A stretch of DNA of 64,000 bases from an uncultured Clostridia bacterium (GCA_934746645.1 CAKVFE010000002.1:225071-289070), one strand, 5' to 3'; shown: positions 15,936-25,176, counted from the first letter of the stretch. Numbers and translations: made by a program. The notes: generated by a model not told the origin, from the sequence alone.

Positions 15936-16020
15936 TTTAATTCTCCTTTTATTAAATTTTAATTGTACAATAATTTTAATTCTTTAAAACAATAAAGAAA
16001 TATTTTTGTTATATAAATAA

Positions 16021-16042
16021 ATTTTTTGATATATCAAAAAAT
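16021..16042. repeat. 22-bp perfect palindrome upstream of rny
   Basis: The sequence ATTTTTTGATATATCAAAAAAT is its own reverse complement. It lies about 90 bp upstream of the rny start in an AT-rich spacer of about 210 bp. It may be a regulator site or only a chance product of A/T richness. Confidence 0.4.
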
Positions 16043-16102
16043 ACTATTTACCACATAATAATTGTAAATAATTAAATAAAATTTGTCAAACAATATGATT
16101 AT

Positions 16103-16142
16103 AAAAAAAGTCGAATAATATCCATAAATATTATCCGACTTA
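16103..16142 (-). terminator. Terminator of the cysteine desulfurase-thiI unit
   Basis: A 14-bp stem with one mismatch (16109-16122 with 16129-16142) ends on the minus strand in seven T, just after the thiI stop. Confidence 0.75.
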
Positions 16143-16146
16143 CATA

Positions 16147-17310
16147 TTAAATATCTCTTGTGTTTATTATTTCTTCTTGACTAATTGCGTCATTAATCAA
16201 TTCTTCAATATCCAATCTTATTTCTTCTTTTTTTACTTTATCAATTTTAGGTTTAATAATTGGATGTTCTGGTAAAAATACTGTACAACAATCTTCATAA
16301 GGAAGTATTGAAGTTTCATAAGTATTTATTTTTCTACTAATAGCTATTATATCTTCCTTATCCATAGCAATACAAGGTCTTAGCACTGGCAAATCTTCAA
16401 TAACAGCATTTGTAACAGTCATACTTTCTATTGTTTGAGATGCTACTTGTGCTAAGCTTTCACCAGTTACGATAGCTTTTAAGCCATTAGCTTTTGCTAT
16501 TCTTTCGCTTATACGCATCATAATTCTACGCATCAAAGTTATCATATATTCTGGTTTACAACGCTTATGTATTTCTTCTTGGATTTTGGTAAATGGAATA
16601 ACATGTAAAGTTATATTACCAGTGTATTCACTAATAATTTTTGCCAAAGAAATAACTTTGTTTTTTGCCAATTCGCTTGTGTATGGAAAACTATGAAAAT
16701 GTATTGCGTGCAATGGCATACCTCTTTTGCTTATTAGATAACCAGCAACTGGGCTATCTATACCACCTGATAATAGCAACAATCCACCACCACTACTACC
16801 AACTGGCATACCACCAACACATTTAATAATTTCACTATAAATATATGTATTTAAATCTTCCCTAATTTCTATAGAAACTGTCATCTCAGGATTAGCTAAA
16901 TCCACTTTAAGTTCTGGATTTTTATTTAATATATATTCTCCCATCAAAGCTGAAAAATCAATTGATTTAATTGGAAACAACTTATCAGCTCTTTTTACAT
17001 TTACTTTAAATGTTTTACAATTATAATCAATACTATCCAAACATTCTTCAATATTGGTTTGGTTAGTTTTTACAACATAACAAGGACTTAAAGAATATAC
17101 ACCAAATACATGAGATATCTTTTCAATTATTTCTTGTTCATATATTTCATCATAGTCTTTAACTATATATCTTCCCGAAATTTTATGTAGTTTTAAAGTA
17201 AACTTATTTAACGCTTCCAAAATATTATGTATAAGCATATTTTCAAATACATATTTATTTTTTCCTTTTAAAAATAGTTCACCAAATCTAATTAATATTG
17301 CTCTTTCCAT
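16147..17310 (-). CDS. thiI: tRNA 4-thiouridine synthase ThiI
   Basis: ThiI activates U8 of tRNA by adenylation and inserts sulfur delivered by a cysteine desulfurase. The 387-residue protein has an N-terminal NFLD-THUMP region (about residues 1-165) and a PP-loop ATPase domain with SGGIDSPVAGYLISKRG and RRIMMRISERIA. The length matches the short Firmicute form that ends without a rhodanese domain. The gene starts 7 bp after the stop of the cysteine desulfurase gene, so the sulfur donor and acceptor are encoded together. Confidence 0.95.
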   Translation of the reverse strand: MERAILIRFGELFLKGKNKYVFENMLIHNILEALNKFTLKLHKISGRYIVKDYDEIYEQEIIEKISHVFGVYSLSPCYVVKTNQTNIEECLDSIDYNCKTFKVNVKRADKLFPIKSIDFSALMGEYILNKNPELKVDLANPEMTVSIEIREDLNTYIYSEIIKCVGGMPVGSSGGGLLLLSGGIDSPVAGYLISKRGMPLHAIHFHSFPYTSELAKNKVISLAKIISEYTGNITLHVIPFTKIQEEIHKRCKPEYMITLMRRIMMRISERIAKANGLKAIVTGESLAQVASQTIESMTVTNAVIEDLPVLRPCIAMDKEDIIAISRKINTYETSILPYEDCCTVFLPEHPIIKPKIDKVKKEEIRLDIEELINDAISQEEIINTRDI

Positions 17311-17317
17311 ATATAAC

Positions 17318-18451
17318 CTACTTTAGTATTTTTAAATATCTTGTACAAGTTGTTTTTATAACTTTAGCTGCTTGTACAACTTCTTCTTCTGTATTAAATT
17401 CGCCAAAACTTACTCTTACTGAACCTTTTATAATATCACTTGGAACACCCATAGCTTCTAGTATACGATTACCACTTTTTTTACTAGAACAAGCAGAACC
17501 ATTACTTATAAGCACACCTTCACTTTCAGCCATATGTAAAGTTGTTTCTGCTTTTACATTAGGTATAGCAAATGAAAGTATATATGGCGAACATTGGTCT
17601 GTAGAAATAATCTTGTAATTATAAAAATCTGAAGTTAACTCGTTAATAAACAAATTCTTTAAATGCAAAACATGATTATAGTTATCATTCAATCTTTTTA
17701 CTGCAATTTCCATAGCAACTTTAAATGCAGATATACCACAACTATTTTCTGTGCCACTTCTTAAACCAAATTCTTGTCCACCACCAAATACTAATGGTTT
17801 TAAGTTGATTCTATCTTTTACATATAAAGCACCAACACCTTTTGGTCCGTGTATTTTATGGGCACTCATTGTATACATATCTACACCCAAATCACTTATA
17901 TTAACAGGTATTTTACCTAAAGCTTGTACCCCATCACTATGGAATATAATGTTTTTATTTTCTCTTTTTGCAATTCTTACCAATTTTTTAATATCATTTA
18001 TAGCACCTGTTTCATTGCAAACATGCATAATTGATACAAATGATGCACCAACGATTTTAGATTTAAAATCTTCTTCATCTACTACACCATCTTTAGTAAG
18101 TTTAACAAATTCAACATCATAACCTTTTGATTGTAGTTCTTTAGCCACATTAAACACAGATGGATGTTCGGCATAAGAAAATAATAGTTTACCCATATTT
18201 TTTCTTAATACACCATTAATTGCCATATTGTTAGCTTCGGTAGCACCGGAAGTAAAATATATTTTATCAAAAGAACTTGCACCAAGCATTTTCAACATCT
18301 CTGCTCTAGTTTTATTGATATCCATTGCTATATCCGAACCTGCTCCATACAAAGAAGATGGATTGTAATAACAATCCTTACTATACTTATTGTATTCTTC
18401 TAATGCTTCATCATAAATTCTAGTTGTACTTGCGTTATCTAAAAAAATCAT
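17318..18451 (-). CDS. Cysteine desulfurase (NifS/IscS family), partner of ThiI
   Basis: This PLP enzyme takes sulfur from cysteine and passes it on as a persulfide. The PLP lysine lies in TMSAHKIHGPKG. The active-site cysteine is in SNGSACSSKKSG, a class II-like short loop. N-terminal IFLDNASTTRIYDEALE and GATEANNMAI are typical. I place the start at the ATG at 18451 because AAGGA lies about seven bases upstream; an in-frame GTG 11 codons upstream has no SD. The close link to thiI suggests it supplies sulfur for tRNA s4U rather than general Fe-S assembly. Confidence 0.93.
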   Translation of the reverse strand: MIFLDNASTTRIYDEALEEYNKYSKDCYYNPSSLYGAGSDIAMDINKTRAEMLKMLGASSFDKIYFTSGATEANNMAINGVLRKNMGKLLFSYAEHPSVFNVAKELQSKGYDVEFVKLTKDGVVDEEDFKSKIVGASFVSIMHVCNETGAINDIKKLVRIAKRENKNIIFHSDGVQALGKIPVNISDLGVDMYTMSAHKIHGPKGVGALYVKDRINLKPLVFGGGQEFGLRSGTENSCGISAFKVAMEIAVKRLNDNYNHVLHLKNLFINELTSDFYNYKIISTDQCSPYILSFAIPNVKAETTLHMAESEGVLISNGSACSSKKSGNRILEAMGVPSDIIKGSVRVSFGEFNTEEEVVQAAKVIKTTCTRYLKILK

Positions 18452-18513
18452 TGCCTTATCCTTTTTACTAGATAATTCTATCACAGTATTAAGAATTTAA
18501 CAATGAATTTTTT

Positions 18514-19185
18514 TTAATATGGAACAAAGTTTAACAATGTGTCTAATGTGTCCGAATAAAGATATACTTCTGGGACTTGTCCAACAATAATACTTTCAGA
18601 TATTAATACTTGTCTTGAAGTATTATATTTGGTACTCAACAATGGTAATACTATACCAACATTGGCAGAAATGTTAAGATAAATTTTGTGGTTTGTTTGG
18701 TTGATACCTGCAGTTTCAAATTGAGATAAAAACGAACAATTAACTGCACCTATAGGATTAACCTTTAATTTTACTTTTGGACCTCTACCAACAAAAAATG
18801 GAATACCAGTAAACGAACCTAAAGGTATACTTATTCCAGCTCGTCCATATTCTTCAATTTTATTTTCTGTTGTTTGAGCCAAATCTTTACTTAAATTATT
18901 TATTTCCAACGAATTGGCTTGTATCATACTAATATTGCCCAATTCATCAGTAATAATATTAACCAAATCTTCATAAACTATCGAATTGATTACTACATCA
19001 GCTATAGCACTATTCATAGCTTTTGTGGCAAGAGCTTTTGACTTTAATTCGACAGTATCGGAAATAATTGTATTTATACTATTTTTAAAAATTAGTAGTC
19101 CGGACACAATAATTGTAACAATTATTAATAAAGCAATAATCTTCTTTTTATGCTTTTTTATTTTTATGCACAAAGATTTTATCAT
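18514..19185 (-). CDS. yunB: Sporulation protein YunB
   Basis: This 223-residue protein has one N-terminal membrane helix (about residues 15-33) and an extracytoplasmic domain. The signature segments FFVGRGPKVKLKVNPIG, then NCSFLSQFETAGINQTNHKI, match the YunB family, whose members are made in the mother cell under sigma-E and are needed for spore formation. No SD is visible, and the start codon lies in a small inverted repeat. The setting beside spoVAE supports a sporulation role. Confidence 0.85.
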   Translation of the reverse strand: MIKSLCIKIKKHKKKIIALLIIVTIIVSGLLIFKNSINTIISDTVELKSKALATKAMNSAIADVVINSIVYEDLVNIITDELGNISMIQANSLEINNLSKDLAQTTENKIEEYGRAGISIPLGSFTGIPFFVGRGPKVKLKVNPIGAVNCSFLSQFETAGINQTNHKIYLNISANVGIVLPLLSTKYNTSRQVLISESIIVGQVPEVYLYSDTLDTLLNFVPY

Positions 19186-19226
19186 ATAAAAATATATGAT
19201 TTTACATTAATTTTTATAACATAATA

Positions 19227-19598
19227 CTAATATTTTTTGGTTCTACTATTAAATATAAGAGCGAAAATAAACGCAGAAACAACTGCACAAGTTATACCAG
19301 CCGCCGTAGCAGTAAGCCCACCTGCAAATGCTCCTAAAAAGCCCATTTCTTTAACGCCTCTAATTGCACCTTTAGCAAGTGACCTACCAAATCCAGTTAT
19401 AGGAACAGTTGCTCCTGCTTTAGCAAAGTTGGCGATAGGCTCATAAAGCCCTACAGCTTCCAATACAGCTCCAATACAAACAAACAATACAAGTATTCTA
19501 GAACTGGTTATTTTGGTCTTTATAATCAATATTTGACCAAGCATACATATAAGCCCACCTATTGCAAACACTTTTAAATAAGTTAAAAACATTTCCAT
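19227..19598 (-). CDS. spoVAE: Stage V sporulation protein AE (SpoVAEb type)
   Basis: SpoVAE is a small membrane protein of the SpoVA complex, which moves dipicolinic acid into the forespore and out during germination. The 123 residues contain about four hydrophobic segments. Family hallmarks are AGATVPITGFGRSLAKGAIRG and EMGFLGAFAGGLTATAAGI. The same PITGFxxS motif occurs in the neighbouring SpoVAC, as expected for these related proteins. It follows spoVAD by 12 bp. Confidence 0.93.
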   Translation of the reverse strand: MEMFLTYLKVFAIGGLICMLGQILIIKTKITSSRILVLFVCIGAVLEAVGLYEPIANFAKAGATVPITGFGRSLAKGAIRGVKEMGFLGAFAGGLTATAAGITCAVVSAFIFALIFNSRTKKY

Positions 19599-19610
19599 AC
19601 AATTAATTAC

Positions 19611-20630
19611 CTATCTTTCATTATTTTCTTTTTCAATAACTACAGCATGACAAACTCCTGGGATACTATCACCTTGTTGACTACTCAAAGTACTTAGTAA
19701 CGCTCCAGTAGCTGCAAACAAGACATTTTTGTATACACCTTCGTCTAATTTTTTTATGATATAAGAATTTAGAACAGATGCACTACAACCACAGCCACTA
19801 CCACCTTGAAAAGATTTTTGACTATTGCTAAATATCATCTGCCCACAATCATTATAATTTTTACCGAGTTTATAACCATTATGTTCCATTAAATCCATCA
19901 AAATCTCAGAGCCTAGTTTACCCAGATCACCCGTAACAATAAGGTCATAATCATCAGGATAAGTCTTTGTATCTTGAAAATGGCTAATAAGCGTACTCAT
20001 AGCCGAAGGTGCCATTGCAGCACCCATATTATTGACATCTTTTATTCCATAATCTGTGACTTTACCTAAAGTAGCTTTAGTTATAGAATGTCCTGATTTT
20101 CCAAGACTTAATACTGTACTTCCAGCACCAGTTACAGTCCATTGGCTAGTTGGTGGTCTTTGGTTGCCCAATTCCAACGGAAATCTATATTGTCTTTCAG
20201 CAGTAGAAAAATGCGTACCTGTAGCACACACAACATTGTTTCTATATCCACCATCTACAAATGTTGCACCTATAGCCAAACTCTCAGCCATAGTACTACA
20301 CGCCCCATAAACACCTAAAAATGGTCTATCAAAATGCCTTGCAGTAAAAGATGTGCTTATTATTTGATTAAGCAAATCCCCACCAACAATCAAATCAATA
20401 TCGTTTAAATCTAATTTTGCTACTTTAATTGAATTATCAATGACAAATTCGAGCATTTTTCTTTCTGCGTGCTCAAATGATTTTTCGCCAAACAAATCAA
20501 CTTTCATTATGTGATGATAATAGTCTTTAAATGGTCCATTACCCTCTTTTTCTCCAACTATAGAATAGTGTCCTATAATTTTTGGCTTATTATTAAAAAT
20601 TATAGTTTGATCTCCAACTTTATTTTTCAT
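19611..20630 (-). CDS. spoVAD: Stage V sporulation protein AD
   Basis: SpoVAD is the thiolase-fold soluble subunit of the SpoVA channel that binds dipicolinic acid. The length of about 339 residues and segments such as GVYGACSTMAESLAIGA, the TGTHFSTAERQYRFPLELG block, TGAGSTVLSL and GSGCGCSASVLNSYI are characteristic. The ATG at 20630 is preferred over a GTG two codons upstream because AAAGG lies five bases before it. It sits between spoVAC and spoVAE in the canonical order. Confidence 0.95.
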   Translation of the reverse strand: MKNKVGDQTIIFNNKPKIIGHYSIVGEKEGNGPFKDYYHHIMKVDLFGEKSFEHAERKMLEFVIDNSIKVAKLDLNDIDLIVGGDLLNQIISTSFTARHFDRPFLGVYGACSTMAESLAIGATFVDGGYRNNVVCATGTHFSTAERQYRFPLELGNQRPPTSQWTVTGAGSTVLSLGKSGHSITKATLGKVTDYGIKDVNNMGAAMAPSAMSTLISHFQDTKTYPDDYDLIVTGDLGKLGSEILMDLMEHNGYKLGKNYNDCGQMIFSNSQKSFQGGSGCGCSASVLNSYIIKKLDEGVYKNVLFAATGALLSTLSSQQGDSIPGVCHAVVIEKENNER

Positions 20631-20639
20631 ATACACCTT

Positions 20640-21095
20640 TTAAAAAAACAAATATATTATTCCAGTAATAAAACTTATCACTAAACCACAAACAATAACA
20701 GGACCAGCAACAGTAAACATTTTTACACACAAGCCAAATATGATTCCTTCTTTCTTAAATTCCATAGCTGGACTTGTAATGGAGTTTGAAAACCCTGTTA
20801 TTGGAACTATTGAACCAGCACCAGCAAAAACTCCAATACGGTCATATACCCCCAATCCTGTTAAAAAACTTGCTAAAAATATTAGTATAATTAGCATCCA
20901 TGTAGAAGCCTCTTCTTGCCCCATTGTAGGGAAAATTGCCATTAAAGAATCACTTATTCCTTGTCCAATACAGCATATTATTCCACCCACAATAAAAGCA
21001 TATATTAGTGTTGGAAAATCTTTTGTTTTAGGTATTTTTGATTCAACATATACATTGTATTGTTCATCTCTAGTTAAATGCTTTTCTTTCTTCAT
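20640..21095 (-). CDS. spoVAC: Stage V sporulation protein AC
   Basis: SpoVAC is the mechanosensitive-like membrane subunit of the SpoVA complex. From the ATG at 21095 the protein has 152 residues, with a charged start (KKEKHLTRDEQYNVYVESK) and four membrane segments. It carries the family motif GSIVPITGFSNSITSPAMEF. The start was chosen because AAGGTGAG stands four bases upstream; 30 extra upstream codons are open but have no ribosome site. It is the first gene of spoVAC-AD-AE, and yunB may be part of the same unit. Confidence 0.94.
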   Translation of the reverse strand: MKKEKHLTRDEQYNVYVESKIPKTKDFPTLIYAFIVGGIICCIGQGISDSLMAIFPTMGQEEASTWMLIILIFLASFLTGLGVYDRIGVFAGAGSIVPITGFSNSITSPAMEFKKEGIIFGLCVKMFTVAGPVIVCGLVISFITGIIYLFF

Positions 21096-21209
21096 ATTAC
21101 TCACCTTAATAAAATTGTTTACCATAAAATTTATTTTTAAACTAAAAATTGTGTTTGAATAAATATTTTCAATAAAATTAAACAAACTAATACTAATTAT
21201 GGAGGAATT

Positions 21210-23183
21210 ATGAAAAAGTCTAGCATTTTATTAACAACTGCTTTGTGTGGAAGTTTTTTATTTTTAGGTTGTACCAATACAACACCAACAGCTAACATAT
21301 CTAAGAGTTTGGAACACAATTTAACTGTTCTAACAAATACTATTAATAGATTGGATACGATAGATAATTCCTATTTATCCAATCCTGATATTTATCCAAT
21401 AACAACTACTGTCAATGCTCCAGCCCCTGATTCTAATCATCATTTATTAGCAAAAATAGATTTTGATGATATGTATAAATCTAATCACAAAAATAAAATT
21501 TGTATTTCTAACTTAAATTTAAATAATAACATTGATAGTTATAAAACTAAAAATATAAAAAATGAAAACAGAAACACTATCAACAACTATACCCTTGAAC
21601 CAGTAAAATACAGTCCAAGATATAATAAGTATCAATCAGAAAATGAAAATTATCTTGATAGTTATATTGGTAAAGTTAGAAATTTATATGCAATAACTAA
21701 TGATGCAATGGAAGCAAATACCACTTTTAATAACTGTAAAACTAATGTTTTAAGTTATTGTGAAGAAATAAAACAACTCAACTATGCCATAGAAGATGGT
21801 TATTTTGTCCCAAGCAATCAACAAATAGCTGCGTTAAATAACTATATTGACGACATAAAAATCACTATAAAACGAATAAAAAAATGTAATGGTGATTTAA
21901 CAGATGAAGTTAATACTATTAATAAAGGCGATTCTAATGGAATTACCACTGGAATTGATGTAATAAACAGTAATTATATTAGTGTTCTTAATCACCTAGA
22001 TACTCGTATAACATATTTAAAAAATGCTCTAGTTACACTAGAACAAATCAAAGATATTTTGATTGAAACTCAAAAATTATCAGTAGACAATAACACCAAT
22101 ATTGATACGATTGTTGATGACGAAAACAATAACTCAAATAATGATGTAAACACATCAGATGATAACAACTCACAACTTATCAATAATTCCGAAAATGTTG
22201 ATAATCAAGGCGAAAACCAATTAAATGATCTAGATAATATAGATACAAATAATAGTGATAATAACGCTAATAATAACGACTTATTAACTGATGAAATAGA
22301 AAATAAAGTTGATGTTAACGAAAACAATATTACAGACAAACAAGAAGTTGTAAATGACACCAATTTAAACAATAGCAATATAAATGATAATAACAATGTA
22401 AATGGTGAAAATTTAGACGATGAAACATCAAATATCGAAACAACTAAAAATACTTACACAGAAACGGAAACTAAAGAAAAGAAAGGAACAAATATTGACA
22501 CTTACCTAAATACAAACAATAACTTAGACACATACAAAAATAACAATAATATAGAAAACAATTGTGATGATTGTAACAATTTAAACAACCAAGCAAACTG
22601 TGAAAATAATAATCAAAATGACAACATTAATTTAAATAATAACAATTTGGGAAATTGTGAAAACAATAATATCCCTTACAATAACAACTTTAATGGAACA
22701 AATAATAATATACCAAACAATTCAAACATTAATGGCAATTTAAACACTATACCACTACCAAACGATGTAGACAGAATCAATGCTCCCAATGGTACATTTC
22801 AAAATGGTATAATAACTCAAAATAATTTAAATAATGGCGTTAATAATGGCGTAAATGGTAATCATACTGGTATGGGAAGTAGCAATAACTACCCTTATGT
22901 AAATGGTGATTTAAATCGAACAAATAAAAATATTGATACCTATGGATATAATACTATGATAGATATGCTTAATCGTGGAACTGTAAATAATGGTATCAAT
23001 ACATTAGAATTAAAAGAAAGTGTTAATACAAAGCCAGCTATGGTTAACAATGAAAGCGAACTTACAACTGAACAAATAGAACTTACCAACGCTGACAAAC
23101 AAGAAGAAAAAATAGCAGAATCAGATTATAATTTAAATGAAAAATTGAATAATAATGAAGATTATTCTGTAGAATTATTATAG
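21210..23183 (+). CDS. Asn-rich lipoprotein of unknown function
   Basis: I do not recognise this 657-residue protein. Residues 1-20 are a lipoprotein signal peptide with lipobox LFLGC, so the mature protein is lipid-anchored outside the membrane. About residues 145-295 form a helix-rich domain with two cysteines (NCKTNVLSYCEE). The next roughly 300 residues are low-complexity, dominated by Asn with Asp, Thr and Glu. A small Cys cluster (CDDCNNLNNQANC) occurs in it. The gene has a strong GGAGGA site, diverges from spoVAC and converges on sigF. That location suggests a spore or forespore-envelope role, but this is inference from neighbours only. Confidence 0.75.
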   Translation: MKKSSILLTTALCGSFLFLGCTNTTPTANISKSLEHNLTVLTNTINRLDTIDNSYLSNPDIYPITTTVNAPAPDSNHHLLAKIDFDDMYKSNHKNKICISNLNLNNNIDSYKTKNIKNENRNTINNYTLEPVKYSPRYNKYQSENENYLDSYIGKVRNLYAITNDAMEANTTFNNCKTNVLSYCEEIKQLNYAIEDGYFVPSNQQIAALNNYIDDIKITIKRIKKCNGDLTDEVNTINKGDSNGITTGIDVINSNYISVLNHLDTRITYLKNALVTLEQIKDILIETQKLSVDNNTNIDTIVDDENNNSNNDVNTSDDNNSQLINNSENVDNQGENQLNDLDNIDTNNSDNNANNNDLLTDEIENKVDVNENNITDKQEVVNDTNLNNSNINDNNNVNGENLDDETSNIETTKNTYTETETKEKKGTNIDTYLNTNNNLDTYKNNNNIENNCDDCNNLNNQANCENNNQNDNINLNNNNLGNCENNNIPYNNNFNGTNNNIPNNSNINGNLNTIPLPNDVDRINAPNGTFQNGIITQNNLNNGVNNGVNGNHTGMGSSNNYPYVNGDLNRTNKNIDTYGYNTMIDMLNRGTVNNGINTLELKESVNTKPAMVNNESELTTEQIELTNADKQEEKIAESDYNLNEKLNNNEDYSVELL

Positions 23184-23197
23184 TACTATTCAAAATA

Positions 23198-23227
23198 TAA
23201 AAAAGTACGCATTTGCGTACTTTTTTG
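23198..23227. terminator. Bidirectional terminator between the Asn-rich lipoprotein gene and sigF
   Basis: AAAAAAGTACGCA pairs with TGCGTACTTTTTT across a 2-nt centre, with T-runs on both strands between convergent genes. Confidence 0.85.
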
Positions 23228-23243
23228 TTAGTTTGCATAATAC

Positions 23244-23978
23244 CTAATTTACACCAGACATTTTACCCTTTATCTCATTTAAAATTTTATTCTCTAATCT
23301 ACTAACTTGAACTTGGCTTACACCCAATATATCAGCAATTTCTCTTTGTGTTTTATCACGAAAATATCTTAAAATTATTATCTTTTTATCTCTAGGTTCT
23401 AGTTTTTTAAGAATATCAAAAAGTAAAAAATAATCCATTTGTTTGTCTATAGGTTTATCATCAGGAATTTTTTCAATTAACATTTGTGTTTTATCTTCAC
23501 CTTCACCACCTACTTGTGTATATAATGATAGTGGTTGAACACTGCTTTCCATAGCAAAAACTGTTTCTTGTGCTGTTATGTTAAAATGCTCTGCTATTAC
23601 GCTTATTTCTGGTGATTTATAGTTAGTTGACATATAATCTTCAATAAACTTATTTATTTGAATACTGAGCTGTTTAACACTTCTAGACACTTTTATAAAT
23701 CCATTATCTCTAAGATATCGTTTTATTTCGCCAGCTATCATAGGTACAGCATAAGTTGAAAATTTTACATTAAAATCCTTATTAAAATTTTGTATTGCTT
23801 TTAAAAAACCCATACTTCCTATCTGATAAAGATCTTCATATTCGACACCTTTATTTTTATATCTCTTAACAATACTTTTTATTAATGGAGAGTTTTCATT
23901 AATTAGTTTTTCTTTTGCAGTTTTATCATCGTTTTGTGCTTTTTCTATAAGTTCTAGTGTTTCTGCAAAATCAAGCAT
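23244..23978 (-). CDS. sigF: RNA polymerase sigma-F factor
   Basis: Sigma-F is the first forespore-specific sigma factor. This 244-residue sigma-70 member has region 2 (YEDLYQIGSMGFLKAIQNF and FSTYAVPMIAGEIKRYLRD), region 3 and region 4 (KLEPRDKKIIILRYFRDKTQ, REIADILGVSQVQVSRLE). A GGGGGT ribosome site overlaps the spoIIAB stop. Position after spoIIAA and spoIIAB identifies it as SigF rather than SigG. Confidence 0.96.
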   Translation of the reverse strand: MLDFAETLELIEKAQNDDKTAKEKLINENSPLIKSIVKRYKNKGVEYEDLYQIGSMGFLKAIQNFNKDFNVKFSTYAVPMIAGEIKRYLRDNGFIKVSRSVKQLSIQINKFIEDYMSTNYKSPEISVIAEHFNITAQETVFAMESSVQPLSLYTQVGGEGEDKTQMLIEKIPDDKPIDKQMDYFLLFDILKKLEPRDKKIIILRYFRDKTQREIADILGVSQVQVSRLENKILNEIKGKMSGVN

Positions 23979-23979
23979 A

Positions 23980-24426
23980 TCAACCCCCTATTGCAATATT
24001 TTGTTCCTCCAATTTTTTGATTAAAACAACCTCAGTACCTTTATTTACTTCAGAATTGATGACTACATCATCCATAAAGCTTTCCATAACCGTAAACCCC
24101 ATACCACTACGCTCACTATCAGGTTTTGAAGTATAAAAAGGTTCTTTAGCTTTTTTAATATCAGCTATTCCAATTCCGTTATCTTTAATAGATATGTATA
24201 TTTCTTTATCAGTCAATCTAACATTAATTGTTATTGTTCCAACTTTATTAGGATAAGCGTGGACAACACAATTAGTTACAGCTTCACTAACGGCTGTTTT
24301 TATATCAGTAATTGTTTCTATTGACGGATTAATCGGTAGACAAAAAGAAGCAACACAACTTCTTGCAAAACCTTCATTTTCGCTTAAACTTAAAAATTCT
24401 ATTTTTAATTCATTACAATATGCCAT
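23980..24426 (-). CDS. spoIIAB: Anti-sigma-F factor / protein kinase SpoIIAB
   Basis: SpoIIAB holds sigma-F inactive and phosphorylates SpoIIAA. The 148-residue protein has the GHKL ATP-binding boxes: N box EAVTNCVVHAY, G1 box DNGIGI and G2 box GMGFTVMESF. The ATG at 24426 is preferred because of the strong AAGGAGGG just upstream; a 12-codon in-frame extension overlaps the end of spoIIAA and lacks a site. It is in the standard spoIIAA-spoIIAB-sigF order. Confidence 0.96.
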   Translation of the reverse strand: MAYCNELKIEFLSLSENEGFARSCVASFCLPINPSIETITDIKTAVSEAVTNCVVHAYPNKVGTITINVRLTDKEIYISIKDNGIGIADIKKAKEPFYTSKPDSERSGMGFTVMESFMDDVVINSEVNKGTEVVLIKKLEEQNIAIGG

Positions 24427-24436
24427 AATACCCTCC

Positions 24437-24745
24437 TTAACTAATTTTTGGCATAATTTCATATAGACCTGTCATTTTAAATATTTTTTCTATATGATTA
24501 TTAGGATTACAAATATAGATTGGTATATTGCTACTTTTCATTCGCTTATATCTACCAATTAACACACCGATACCAGTACTATCCATAAATTCTAGTTCGG
24601 ACAAATCAATTATTACTTGATTAAAGTTGGACATATCAAATAAATGATCTAAAGTATTACGAGTATATGTAGCAGAATACTCGTCTAATTCACCAATTAA
24701 CATAATATATATTGTATTGTTATAAACACGACTTTTAATATTCAT
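24437..24745 (-). CDS. spoIIAA: Anti-anti-sigma factor SpoIIAA
   Basis: SpoIIAA is the STAS-domain protein that, when dephosphorylated, pulls SpoIIAB off sigma-F. The 102-residue length is slightly shorter than usual. The phospho-site is Ser56 in LEFMDSTGIGVLIGR. AAGGAG stands before the ATG. It is the first gene of the sigF operon. A 0A-like box (TTGTAGAA, 24810-24817 on the plus strand) lies upstream, which would fit Spo0A activation, but it has one mismatch to TTGTCGAA. Confidence 0.95.
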   Translation of the reverse strand: MNIKSRVYNNTIYIMLIGELDEYSATYTRNTLDHLFDMSNFNQVIIDLSELEFMDSTGIGVLIGRYKRMKSSNIPIYICNPNNHIEKIFKMTGLYEIMPKIS

Positions 24746-24809
24746 TAGTTATCTCCTTTCATAAGATATTTAATTGTAACAAATTAGACATTAAATATTT
24801 CAAGAATGT

Positions 24810-24817
24810 TTGTAGAA
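24810..24817 (+). promoter_or_regulatory. Possible 0A box upstream of the spoIIA operon
   Basis: TTGTAGAA differs from the 0A box TTGTCGAA at one position and lies about 65 bp upstream of spoIIAA. No clear sigma-H promoter was seen, so the call is weak. Confidence 0.3.
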
Positions 24818-24935
24818 TTAAGTCTTAATTTTTACTTTTTTACACATAATATTTCTTAATAACAGATTAAATAAATTTAAAAAATAATATTAAAAAAATA
24901 TAATAAAAAATTAATAAAAATTTTGATAATTTTTA

Positions 24936-24964
24936 TTGACAAATGCCTGTAGTTAGTGTAAACT
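24936..24964 (+). promoter_or_regulatory. Promoter of the six-tRNA operon
   Basis: A perfect -35 TTGACA (24936-24941), 17-bp spacer and TAAACT (24959-24964), 33 bp before tRNA-Pro. The 24746-24935 stretch upstream is AT-rich and otherwise featureless. Confidence 0.8.
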
Positions 24965-24997
24965 TTTACTGTCAGCAATTGAGATAATGACATTTAT

Positions 24998-25075
24998 CGG
25001 GGTGTGGCTCAGTTTGGCTAGAGCACTTGATTTGGGATCAAGGGGTCGGGAGTTCGAATCTCTTCACCCCGACCA
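24998..25075 (+). tRNA. tRNA-Pro (TGG)
   Basis: Acceptor CGGGGTG/CACCCCG, anticodon loop TTTGGGA with anticodon TGG, encoded CCA. First of six clustered tRNAs. Confidence 0.96.
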
Positions 25076-25099
25076 TTATTATTGAAATTGTTGCAGATT

Positions 25100-25176
25100 G
25101 GGCCTTTAGCTCAGTTGGTTAGAGCGACCGGCTCATAACCGGTTGGTCCGGGGTTCGAGTCCCTGAAGGCCCACCA
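25100..25176 (+). tRNA. tRNA with CAT anticodon (Ile2 or elongator Met)
   Basis: Acceptor GGGCCTT/AAGGCCC, anticodon loop CTCATAA, encoded CCA. It lacks the initiator hallmarks. The body resembles Firmicute tRNA-Ile2, whose CAT is modified to lysidine, but an elongator Met identity cannot be excluded. Confidence 0.9.
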
